DNA from: Rhodopseudomonas palustris
GTDB lineage: Bacteria > Pseudomonadota > Alphaproteobacteria > Rhizobiales > Xanthobacteraceae
Direction: 5' to 3'
DNA: 64,000 bases
NCBI RefSeq assembly: GCF_034479375.1
Contig: NZ_CP140155.1
Coordinates: 5,184,501 to 5,248,500 of the forward strand
Shown here: positions 38,267 to 45,973 of the stretch, piece by piece
Position numbering within the stretch: the first letter of the stretch is position 1
Layout of the letters: each line of letters starts with the position of its first letter
Position numbers and translations under genes: made by a program
Notes under the pieces: generated by a model
The model's database searches: none
What the model was told of the DNA's origin: nothing
The model's input: the letters and a program-made list of their open reading frames with translations, nothing else

Positions 38267-40990
38267 ATGTCGACTTATCGATTGAACAATCTCCTGGCGC
38301 CCGCCGCAGTGGCGGTGATCGGCGCCAGCCCGCGGCCAGCGTCGCTCGGCCGCGCGGTGCTCGACAATCTGCGCAGCGCCGGCTTCAAGGGCGAGATCGG
38401 CGTCGTCAACCCGCGCTATTCCGAGATCGGCGGTTTCAAGACCGTCCGTTCGCTGGGTGATCTGGCGTTCGTGCCCGACCTCATCGTCATCACCGCGCCG
38501 TCGCGGACGGTGGCGAAAATCATCGCCGAAGCCGGTGAACGCGGCGTTGCGGGGGCGATCGTCATCAGCGCCGAGATGGGGCGCGGCAAGGGATCTTATG
38601 CGGAGGCCGCCAATCGCGCCGCGCGAAAATCGGGGGTCCGGCTGATCGGTCCGAACTGTCTCGGCATCATGGTGCCGGGCTCCAATCTCAACGCCAGCTT
38701 CGCCGCACATATGCCGCGGCGAGGTCATCTGGCGCTGATCTCGCAGTCCGGCGCCATCGCGGCCGGCATGGTCGACTGGGCCGCCGTCAAGGACATCGGC
38801 TTCTCCGGCATCGTCTCGATCGGCGATCAGCTCGACGTCGACATCGCCGACATGCTCGACTTCTACGCCGCCGACCTCGAGACCCGCGCGATCCTGTTGT
38901 ACATCGAGGCCATTACCGACGCCCGCAAGTTCATGTCGGCGGCGCGGGCGGCGGCGCGGGTCAAGCCGGTCGTGGTGGTGAAATCGGGGCGGATGGCGCA
39001 TGGCGCCTTGGCGGCCGCGACCCACACCGGCGCGCTCGCCGGCGCCGACGCCGTGTACGGCGCCGCGTTCCGCCGCGCCGGCATGCTGCGGGTGTTCGAT
39101 CTCCGCGAATTGTTCGATTGCGCCGAAACGCTCGGCCGCGTCAGCGCGCCGCGCGGCAAGCGGGTTGCGATTCTCACCAATGGCGGCGGCATCGGCGTGC
39201 TCGCGGTCGATCGGCTGGCCGAACTCGGCGGCATCCCGGCGACGCTATCGAAGGACGTGTGCGACAAGCTCGACGCGGTGTTGCCGCCGACCTGGTCGGG
39301 CTCGAACCCGATCGACATCACCGGTGACGCCGATGCCGAGCGTTACGCCGCCGCGCTGGCCGTGCTGCTCGCCGACCCCGAGAACGACGCGATCCTGGTG
39401 ATGAATGTGCAAACCGCGATGGCGTCGTCCAGCGAGATCGCCAAGGCGGTGATCCGCTTGGTCGGCGAGGAGCGTATCCGCCGCAGCTTCTTCAAGCCGG
39501 TGTTCGCCGTCTGGGTCGGCGCCGACGATTCGGTGACGCATGCGTTCGACGCGGCCGCGATCCCGAACTATCCGACCGAGGACGACGCGGTTCGCAGCAT
39601 CATCAATCTGGTGCGCTATCGCGAGGCCGCGCAACTGTTGACGGAGGTGCCGCCGAGCCTGCCGAAGGAGTTCGATCCGGACAGCGAGGCTGCGCGTGCG
39701 GTGATCGAAAAAGCGCTGGCCGAGGGCCGCTCCTGGCTCGACCCGATCGAGGTCGGCGCGCTGTTCGCCGCCTATCAGATCCCGATGGTCCCGACGCTGG
39801 CCGCCGCCGATGCCGACGCCGCGGTGGCGTGGGCGGAGCCGTTCCTGGCGCAGGGCGTCACCGTCGTGGTCAAGGTGATGTCGCGCGACATCACTCACAA
39901 ATCCGACGTCGGCGGCGTCGTGCTCAATCTCACCAGCGCCGAGGCCGTGCGCACGGCTGTCGGCGAGATTCTGGTGCGCGCCGCGAAGCTGCGGCCGACG
40001 GCGCGGCTCGACGGCGTGATGGTGCAGCCGATGATCCTGCGCCGCAAGGCGCGCGAGCTGACCGTCGGCATCGCCGACGATCCGACCTTCGGCCCGGTGA
40101 TCGTATTCGGCCATGGCGGCACCGGTGTCGAAATCATCGACGACCGGGCGCTGGCGCTGCCGCCGCTCGATTTGCCGCTCGCCTGCTCGCTGATCGCACG
40201 CACAAGGGTGTCGAAGCTGCTGCAGGCCTATCGCGACGTGCCGGCGGTGAAGGACGGTGCGGTGGCGCTGACGCTGGTCAAGCTGTCGCAGATGGCGGCG
40301 GATCTGCCGGAGATCCACGAGCTCGACATCAACCCGTTGCTCGCCGACGAGAATGGCGTCGTGGTGATCGATGCCCGCGTCGTGGTGCGCAAGGCGACGC
40401 GCAAATTCGCCGGCCTCGGCAACGCCACCTTCGCGGTGAAGCCGTATCCCTCCGAATGGGAGCGACATCTGGAAATGAAGGACGGCTGGCGGGTATTGGC
40501 GCGTCCGCTGCGGCCCGATGACGAGCCGGCGATTCACGAATTCCTGACGCATGTCACGCCCGAAGATTTGCGGTTGCGGTTTTTCGCGGCGATGAAAGAG
40601 TTCAGCCACGCCTTCATCGCGCGGCTCACCCAGCTCGACTACGCCCGCGCGATGGCCTTCATCGCGCTCGACGAGGCGACCGGCGAGACTCTGGGTGTGG
40701 TGCGAATTCACTCGGACTCGATCTACGAGAGCGGCGAATACGCCATCCTGTTGCGCTCCGATCTGAAAGGCAAAGGCCTGGGCTGGGCGCTGATGAAGCT
40801 GATCATCGAATACGCCCGCGCCGAAGGGCTGAAATTCGTCTGCGGTCAGGTGCTGCGGGAGAACACCGCGATGCTGCGGATGTGTCGCCAGCTCGGCTTC
40901 GAGGCCAAGACCGATCACTCCGAGCCGGATATCCTCAACGTGACGCTGCCGCTCAACGACGAGTCCGCCCGCGCCGCTGCGAAGGCGTGA
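38267..40990 (+). CDS. Acyl-CoA synthetase (NDP-forming)-like protein fused to GNAT acetyltransferase (Pat-like)
   Basis: A 907-residue fusion. Residues 1-460 are the CoA-binding and ligase domains of an NDP-forming acyl-CoA synthetase, residues about 490-720 the ATP-grasp part, and residues about 740-900 a GNAT acetyltransferase with the acetyl-CoA loop LKGKGLGWALM. This layout is that of Pat, which acetylates lysines of acetyl-CoA synthetase and other enzymes, and R. palustris is known to have a Pat. In the synthetase part the phospho-histidine position of the SHTG motif is kept (H253 in AATHTGALAG), whereas Salmonella Pat is reported to lack it. The protein could therefore be an active synthetase, a regulator, or both. 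Confidence 0.85.
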   Translation: MSTYRLNNLLAPAAVAVIGASPRPASLGRAVLDNLRSAGFKGEIGVVNPRYSEIGGFKTVRSLGDLAFVPDLIVITAPSRTVAKIIAEAGERGVAGAIVISAEMGRGKGSYAEAANRAARKSGVRLIGPNCLGIMVPGSNLNASFAAHMPRRGHLALISQSGAIAAGMVDWAAVKDIGFSGIVSIGDQLDVDIADMLDFYAADLETRAILLYIEAITDARKFMSAARAAARVKPVVVVKSGRMAHGALAAATHTGALAGADAVYGAAFRRAGMLRVFDLRELFDCAETLGRVSAPRGKRVAILTNGGGIGVLAVDRLAELGGIPATLSKDVCDKLDAVLPPTWSGSNPIDITGDADAERYAAALAVLLADPENDAILVMNVQTAMASSSEIAKAVIRLVGEERIRRSFFKPVFAVWVGADDSVTHAFDAAAIPNYPTEDDAVRSIINLVRYREAAQLLTEVPPSLPKEFDPDSEAARAVIEKALAEGRSWLDPIEVGALFAAYQIPMVPTLAAADADAAVAWAEPFLAQGVTVVVKVMSRDITHKSDVGGVVLNLTSAEAVRTAVGEILVRAAKLRPTARLDGVMVQPMILRRKARELTVGIADDPTFGPVIVFGHGGTGVEIIDDRALALPPLDLPLACSLIARTRVSKLLQAYRDVPAVKDGAVALTLVKLSQMAADLPEIHELDINPLLADENGVVVIDARVVVRKATRKFAGLGNATFAVKPYPSEWERHLEMKDGWRVLARPLRPDDEPAIHEFLTHVTPEDLRLRFFAAMKEFSHAFIARLTQLDYARAMAFIALDEATGETLGVVRIHSDSIYESGEYAILLRSDLKGKGLGWALMKLIIEYARAEGLKFVCGQVLRENTAMLRMCRQLGFEAKTDHSEPDILNVTLPLNDESARAAAKA

Positions 40991-41061
40991 GCGCTAGCCG
41001 TCGACGGCGCCCGGCGATGGAATGTCGAGGGGCGTCGATCCTGTTCGATTGCGAGGGCGTC

Positions 41062-41472
41062 CTAGAGCCGGTTCACCGACACCACGCGGAACGTATGCAT
41101 GTCGCCTTCCTCGCGGATCGAGACATATTCGCCCTGGACGAATTTTTCGTCGCCGAAGTGATAGCCGGCCTCGTCCGGGATGTTGGCGGTGGCGTCGTAT
41201 TGAAACGCCCACGATCCGCCCGGGCGATGGATCAGATGGCCGAGCCTGTCGGGCTGCTGCGGCCGCTGCCGCGCCACGCGGCAGGCCTCACGGTGCTTCT
41301 TCCAGGTCTCGGCGTCGATGTGGTCGTTTTCGTCGAGGGGTGCGACGATCACATAGGCGATCTGCGATTCGCCTTCGGGATGGCCGGGTTCGCGCGCGAG
41401 CTCGAGCCGGATCTGGCGAAAACGCGCGGGCAACGAAGTATTAAGGATGGCGGACGGAGAGCCCTTGGTCAT
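41062..41472 (-). CDS. Conserved hypothetical protein, candidate FixK target
   Basis: A 136-residue soluble protein. It begins MTKGSPSAILNTSLPARFRQIRLELAREPGHPEG; I do not recognise a domain name. Visible features are a beta-rich start (YVIVAPLD), a basic helical middle (WKKHREACRVARQRP), the motif HRPGGSWAFQYDA and an SH3-like end (EYVSIREEGDMHTFRVVSV). No signal peptide or membrane segment is seen. The ATG at 41472 is the first Met consistent with the compact protein; the frame remains open upstream. A perfect FixK box lies 59-72 bases upstream, which points to a low-oxygen role. Confidence 0.7.
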   Translation of the reverse strand: MTKGSPSAILNTSLPARFRQIRLELAREPGHPEGESQIAYVIVAPLDENDHIDAETWKKHREACRVARQRPQQPDRLGHLIHRPGGSWAFQYDATANIPDEAGYHFGDEKFVQGEYVSIREEGDMHTFRVVSVNRL

Positions 41473-41530
41473 CGGATCGATCCTGTCGTTGCTGCGGTCG
41501 ACGAGCTTACGAGACGTCGACGCGCGATAA

Positions 41531-41544
41531 TTGATTTGCATCAA
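41531..41544. promoter_or_regulatory. FNR/FixK box between hypothetical gene and mla operon
   Basis: TTGATTTGCATCAA fits TTGAY-N4-RTCAA exactly. For the minus gene a class II start would fall near 41496, leaving a 24-base leader. For the plus gene it would fall near 41579, leaving about 70 bases. Either or both could be controlled. Confidence 0.72.
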
Positions 41545-41647
41545 CCGCATTTCGCGACGCAAGCTGCGGTTCGAGGTGGCCGCGCCGGCGGCCGGAAATC
41601 GCGATGGAGCATCGGATGGCAGCACTGAAGACCGGATGGGAGCGGCC

Positions 41648-42784
41648 GTGAGTTCTGCACCGGTGTTGAATGCAGCGATCCACGGCGATGTGCTGGAATT
41701 GCATCCGGGCGGCGCCTGGATCGCGACCCACTCGGCGGTGCTGGAGCGGCTGTTCGACGGCGTGGCGGCGCAGGTCGCCGCCGCCAAGTCTCTCGAGATC
41801 GACATGACCGAGGTCGTGGAGATCGACACCATCGGCGCCTGGCTGCTGGAAAAAGTGTCGCGCGACGCCGCGCAGGCCGGTCGCACCACGCATTTCGTCG
41901 GCGTCGCCGATCGCTATGCCGGGCTGATCGAGGAGGTCCGTCAGGTCAACCGTCGCGGGCCCACACCCCGGCCCAAGGTCAATCCGATCATCGCCCGGCT
42001 CGACCAGATCGGACGCTCGGCCTGGAGCGCGACGCAGGACGTTTCGGTTTTCCTCGCGATGCTCGGCGCGCTCGGCGTCGCGCTGCTCGGCGTGCTGCGC
42101 CGGCCGCGGTCGCTGCGGCTGACCTCGCTGACCTATCAGGTCTATCGCGTCGGCTGGCAGGCGATCCCGATCGTCATGCTGATCACCTTCCTGATCGGCG
42201 CGATCATCGCGCAGCAGGGCATTTTTCACTTCCGCAAATTCGGCGCCGAATCCTACGTCGTCGATATGGTCGGCATCCTGGTGCTGCGCGAGATCGGCGT
42301 GCTGATCGTCGCCATCATGGTCGCCGGCCGCTCCGGCAGCGCCTATACGGCCGAGCTCGGCTCGATGAAGATGCGCGAGGAGATCGACGCGCTGTCGACC
42401 ATGGGGCTCGACCCGGTCGAGGTGCTGATCCTGCCGCGGATCATCGCGCTGGTGATCGCGCTGCCGATCCTGACCTTCATCGGCTCGATGGCGGCGCTCT
42501 ACGGCGGATTGCTGACGGCGTGGTTCTACGGCGGCATGCAGCCGGCGGTGTATATCGCGCGGCTGCACGAGGCGGTCTCGCTGAACAGTTTCGAAGTCGG
42601 CATCTGGAAGGCGCCGTTCATGGCGCTGGTGATCGGCATCGTCGCCTGCAGCGAAGGGCTCCGCGTCAAGGGCAGCGCGGAGTCGCTCGGCCTGCAGACC
42701 ACCACTTCGGTCGTGAAGTCGATCTTTCTGGTGATCGTGCTCGATGGGCTGTTCGCCGTGTTCTTCGCCTCGATCGGGATGTAG
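41648..42784 (+). CDS. mlaE: MlaE-type lipid ABC transporter permease with STAS domain
   Basis: The inner-membrane permease of an Mla-like phospholipid transporter. The 378-residue protein has an N-terminal STAS-like domain (about 1-95; EVVEIDTIGAWLLEKV) fused to the MlaE permease (about 120-378) with five to six helices. The permease contains GRSGSAYTAELGSMKMREEIDALSTMGLDP, the coupling region for the ATPase (shown here as overlapping short motifs AGRSGSAYTAELG and REEIDALSTMG). The STAS fusion replaces a separate MlaB. GTG at 41648 has GGGAG 5 bases upstream; ATG at 41636 is the alternative. It is followed after 2 bases by the ATPase gene. Confidence 0.87.
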   Translation: MSSAPVLNAAIHGDVLELHPGGAWIATHSAVLERLFDGVAAQVAAAKSLEIDMTEVVEIDTIGAWLLEKVSRDAAQAGRTTHFVGVADRYAGLIEEVRQVNRRGPTPRPKVNPIIARLDQIGRSAWSATQDVSVFLAMLGALGVALLGVLRRPRSLRLTSLTYQVYRVGWQAIPIVMLITFLIGAIIAQQGIFHFRKFGAESYVVDMVGILVLREIGVLIVAIMVAGRSGSAYTAELGSMKMREEIDALSTMGLDPVEVLILPRIIALVIALPILTFIGSMAALYGGLLTAWFYGGMQPAVYIARLHEAVSLNSFEVGIWKAPFMALVIGIVACSEGLRVKGSAESLGLQTTTSVVKSIFLVIVLDGLFAVFFASIGM

Positions 42785-42786
42785 CG

Positions 42787-43563
42787 ATGGACGCGCTCGC
42801 CGAACTCTACGCCATCCGCGTTTCCGATCTGGTGGTCGGCTTCGGCCACCAGACGGTGATTGATCATCTGTCGCTCGACGTCCGCCGCGGCGAAATTCTC
42901 GGCCTGGTCGGCGCCTCCGGCGGCGGCAAGTCGGTGTTGATGCGAACCATCATCGGCCTGATCCCGAAGCAGGGCGGCCATATCACGGTGATGGGTCGCG
43001 ACACCGAACGCGGGCTCGGCCGCGGCACGTCGATCGCCTCGACGTGGGGCATCCTGTTCCAGCAGGGCGCGCTGTTCTCGTCGCTGACCGCGCGGCAGAA
43101 CGTGAAATTTCCGCTGCGCGAGACCCTGGAGATTTCGGAGAAGCTGCAGGACGAGATCGCGACCGCAAAGCTGGAGATGGTCGGGCTGGCGCCGGACGAC
43201 TGGGACAAATTTCCGGCCCAACTGTCCGGCGGTATGACCAAGCGGGTCGCGCTGGCGCGCGCGCTGGCGCTCGATCCGGGCATCGTTTTTCTCGACGAGC
43301 CGACCTCCGGGCTCGATCCAATCGCCGCCGGAGATTTCGATCAACTCATCAAGACGCTGCAGACCACGCTCGGTCTCACCGTGTTCATGGTGACTCACGA
43401 TCTCGCCAGCCTCAACGTGGTCTGCGACCGCGTAGCGGCATTGGCCGACGGCAAGATCGTGGCGATCGGGCCGATGGCCGACTTGCTGCAATCCGAACAT
43501 CCCTGGGTGCGGGCCTATTTCCACGGCAAGCGCTCGGCGATGCTGCGCCCCAAACAGGACTAG
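42787..43563 (+). CDS. mlaF: MlaF-type lipid ABC transporter ATP-binding protein
   Basis: The cytoplasmic ATPase of the Mla-like system, 258 residues. It has GASGGGKSV (Walker A), the Q-loop in LFQQGALFSSL, LSGGMTKRVALARAL (signature, with the MTKR variant usual for MlaF), IVFLDEPTSGLD (Walker B) and VTHDL (switch His). Gene order permease-ATPase-MCE protein with gaps of 2 and 7 bases shows one operon. Confidence 0.92.
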   Translation: MDALAELYAIRVSDLVVGFGHQTVIDHLSLDVRRGEILGLVGASGGGKSVLMRTIIGLIPKQGGHITVMGRDTERGLGRGTSIASTWGILFQQGALFSSLTARQNVKFPLRETLEISEKLQDEIATAKLEMVGLAPDDWDKFPAQLSGGMTKRVALARALALDPGIVFLDEPTSGLDPIAAGDFDQLIKTLQTTLGLTVFMVTHDLASLNVVCDRVAALADGKIVAIGPMADLLQSEHPWVRAYFHGKRSAMLRPKQD

Positions 43564-43570
43564 GACGCCC

Positions 43571-44743
43571 ATGGAAACCCGTGCTCCCTTCGTCGTCGTC
43601 GGTGCGTTCGTGCTCGCGGCCATTCTCGCTGCTTTCGGCTTCGTGTTCTGGCTGCACAACACCAGCGGCATCGGCGCGCGCACCAGCTATCACATCCAGT
43701 TTCGCGATCCGGTGCCGGGCCTGCTGGTCGGCGCCGCCGTGCTGTTCAACGGCATCCGCGTCGGCGAGGTCACTGAGCTCGGACTCGCATCCGACGATCC
43801 GCGCCGCGTCAATGCGACGATCGCGGTGGCGACCGGCACGCCGGTGCGGCCGGACACCAAGGTCGGCCTCGACTTCCAGGGGCTGACGGGTGTCCCGGTC
43901 GTCGCGCTGGAAGGCGGCAAGGATCTCACGGGATCCGCGATCGCCACGACCCTGATCGCCGAGCCGGGCGCGGGCATGAGCATGACGCAGGCCGCGCGAG
44001 AGGCGCTGCGCAAGGTCGATTCGGTCCTCGGCGAGAATTCACAGCCGCTCAAGGAGACGATCGGGAATCTGAAGACCTTCTCCGAATGGCTGTCGAGCAG
44101 GACCGGCAAGCTCGACGGTATACTCGGGGGCGTCGAGCGCATGACCGGTGCCGACGAGCCGGTCGTTAAGAAGGTCGTCTACGATCTGAAGCCCGCCTCG
44201 GGCTTTTCGCCGCCGGTCAGATCGATGAAGGGCCAACTCACGATTCCCGAGCCGACCACGGTGGTGCTCTACGACAGCCAGAAGATGCTGGTTGCGCCCA
44301 GCCTCGACCTGCCGGCCTTCGCCGGCGCCCAGTGGAGCGACAGCATCCCGAAGATGCTGCAGGAGAAGCTGATCCAGAGTTTCGAGAACTATGACATCGC
44401 CCAACCGCCGCTGCGGCCGAACGATGCCGTGACGCCGGACTATCAGTTGCTTATCGACATTAGAAGCTTTCAAGTCGCTGACGAAAGCGCGCCGAGCGCC
44501 GACGTCTCGTTCGGCGCCAAGATCATCGACAAAAGCGGTAAGCTGGTCGCTGCGCGGCTGTTTCAACAATCGGCCAAGCTCGACAAACCGGAGCCTGCTG
44601 CGGCAGTCGCCGCTTTCGAGAAGGCGTTCGATGCCGCCGCCAAGGAGCTTATTCCATGGACCGTCGATAGTCTGTCGAGCGGCAGCGCAGCCGAGGGCAG
44701 GCCGGCTACTCCAGGCTCTTCAAGTACGCCAAGAGGTCGTTGA
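43571..44743 (+). CDS. MlaD-like MCE protein fused to ABC-transport auxiliary (PqiC/DUF330) domain
   Basis: A 390-residue periplasmic protein anchored by one N-terminal helix (residues about 8-28). The MCE domain (about 40-115) has the GLxVGAxVxFNGIRVGEV pattern of MlaD. Residues about 205-365 resemble the ABC-type transport auxiliary lipoprotein family (PqiC/DUF330): a strand-rich start (TTVVLYDSQKML), AQWSDSIPKMLQEKL, DYQLLIDIRSFQ, and a final helix ending PWTVDSL. In other bacteria that component is a separate outer-membrane lipoprotein. Here it is fused and has no lipobox of its own. The C-terminal 25 residues are Ser/Gly/Pro-rich. The end overlaps the converging cytochrome c gene by 38 bases. 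Confidence 0.8.
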   Translation: METRAPFVVVGAFVLAAILAAFGFVFWLHNTSGIGARTSYHIQFRDPVPGLLVGAAVLFNGIRVGEVTELGLASDDPRRVNATIAVATGTPVRPDTKVGLDFQGLTGVPVVALEGGKDLTGSAIATTLIAEPGAGMSMTQAAREALRKVDSVLGENSQPLKETIGNLKTFSEWLSSRTGKLDGILGGVERMTGADEPVVKKVVYDLKPASGFSPPVRSMKGQLTIPEPTTVVLYDSQKMLVAPSLDLPAFAGAQWSDSIPKMLQEKLIQSFENYDIAQPPLRPNDAVTPDYQLLIDIRSFQVADESAPSADVSFGAKIIDKSGKLVAARLFQQSAKLDKPEPAAAVAAFEKAFDAAAKELIPWTVDSLSSGSAAEGRPATPGSSSTPRGR

Positions 44744-45020
44744 TCTGATCCGGATCGAGCTCGAACGCCGGCATATCGGAATGTCCGGTGTAGATACCTT
44801 CGGCAAATGCCTCGGCCAAGCTCTCGATCGGATAGCGATCATGTAGCGAACGGAATGGCGGGGCCTGCTTCAATCGGCTGGCGCCGGTACGGCCGATCGC
44901 ATGGCAGCGTGCACAATTGGACTCGGCAAAGCTCAGCCCACGGCGCTCAGCCTTGGTGGCGGCTGAAGCTGTGGTGATCATCGGAAGCAAAATCGCGAGA
45001 CAAACGGCAACAATCCGCAT
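44706..45020 (-). CDS. Small secreted c-type cytochrome
   Basis: A 104-residue precursor with a signal peptide (residues 1-20, cut after ASA). The heme-binding motif is CARCH (C36-H40) and the axial methionine is M83 in HSDMPAF, so it is a class I monoheme cytochrome c. The ATG at 45020 is favoured because a FixK box centred at 45093 would place the transcript start near 45052, excluding the TTG at 45047. The partner oxidase or reductase is not in the window. Confidence 0.85.
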   Translation of the reverse strand: MRIVAVCLAILLPMITTASAATKAERRGLSFAESNCARCHAIGRTGASRLKQAPPFRSLHDRYPIESLAEAFAEGIYTGHSDMPAFELDPDQINDLLAYLKSLE

Positions 45021-45086
45021 CGGGCGCTCGGTCTGGGGAAGCCGCAAGGGCGCCTACGACCATTGATGGCGGCGGAAGGGCCGGCC

Positions 45087-45100
45087 TTGATCTGTGTCAA
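45087..45100. promoter_or_regulatory. FNR/FixK box between cytochrome c gene and aadR
   Basis: TTGATCTGTGTCAA fits TTGAY-N4-RTCAA exactly. It lies 67-80 bases upstream of the cytochrome c start and 106-119 bases upstream of aadR. It may activate the cytochrome and auto-control aadR. Confidence 0.75.
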
Positions 45101-45205
45101 GCCAACTTGACGATTTGGCGACATATTGACCTTACGGCCGCATGGCGATCAATCGACGGCAGTGCGCGGCAAGGAATTTGATCTGACGACCGCATGGAGT
45201 GATGG

Positions 45206-45925
45206 ATGCCGCACCTCGCTTTTCCGAACTCGACTTGCGACGGTTTTCGTTGCGCGACGCACTGCGCAGTGCGCCCGCTGGCGATCTGCGGCGAGCTGGA
45301 GCAGGTCGAGCACGAGGAGTTCGAGCGCCTCGCGCAGCATGTTCGCTACGGCGCGAAGGAGGCCTTGTTCTCCGAAGACGAAACCGCCGACGCAGTCTAC
45401 AGTCTGGTCGAAGGTATCGCGCGGCTCTACAAGCTGCTTCCCGACGGCCGCCGCCAGATCATCGGATTCGCGCTGCCGGGCGATTTTCTCGGCATGGCGC
45501 CGTCCGCGCGGTACTCATTCTCGGCCGATTCGATCGGCGGCGTTACCGTCTGCAAATTCTTCCGCGGTCCGTTTCTGCGCTTCATCGAAAACAGGCCGCA
45601 CATGTTGATGCGGATGAACGAGTTCGCCACCCGCGAGCTGAGCCTCGCACAGGATCAGATGCTGTTGCTCGGCCGCCGTTCCGCCGAAGAGAAGGTTGCG
45701 GCCTTCCTGGTCGGCTGGCGTGATCGGCTGGCGCGGCTGGAAGGCGTCACCAAGACCGTCAGCCTGCCGATGGGGCGGCAGGACATCGCCGACTTCCTCG
45801 GACTGACGATCGAAACCGTGAGCCGCACCTTCACCAAGCTGGAGCGGGAAAAGCTCATCGTGATCGTGCCGGACGGGGTTCGCGTACTGGATCCAAAGCG
45901 CTTCGACGCGCTCGCCGCAGCCTGA
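45206..45925 (+). CDS. aadR: FNR-type oxygen-responsive regulator AadR
   Basis: An iron-sulfur FNR-family activator of anaerobic growth; in R. palustris AadR is needed for anaerobic growth on benzoate and 4-hydroxybenzoate. The 239-residue protein has N-terminal cysteines C11, C16, C20 and C28, and C116 in the sensor domain, enough to bind the oxygen-labile [4Fe-4S] cluster in the C-x3-C-x7-C pattern of alphaproteobacterial FnrN proteins. The helix-turn-helix MGRQDIADFLGLTIETVSRTF has the E-x2-SR reading pattern. The ATG at 45206 follows GGAG by about 6 bases. Contrast with FixK2, which lacks the cysteine cluster. Confidence 0.88.
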   Translation: MPHLAFPNSTCDGFRCATHCAVRPLAICGELEQVEHEEFERLAQHVRYGAKEALFSEDETADAVYSLVEGIARLYKLLPDGRRQIIGFALPGDFLGMAPSARYSFSADSIGGVTVCKFFRGPFLRFIENRPHMLMRMNEFATRELSLAQDQMLLLGRRSAEEKVAAFLVGWRDRLARLEGVTKTVSLPMGRQDIADFLGLTIETVSRTFTKLEREKLIVIVPDGVRVLDPKRFDALAAA

Positions 45926-45973
45926 ACCGGCCGTCTGGCGGCGTCGCGCCCGGGATCGTTCGAGGTTCCATCG

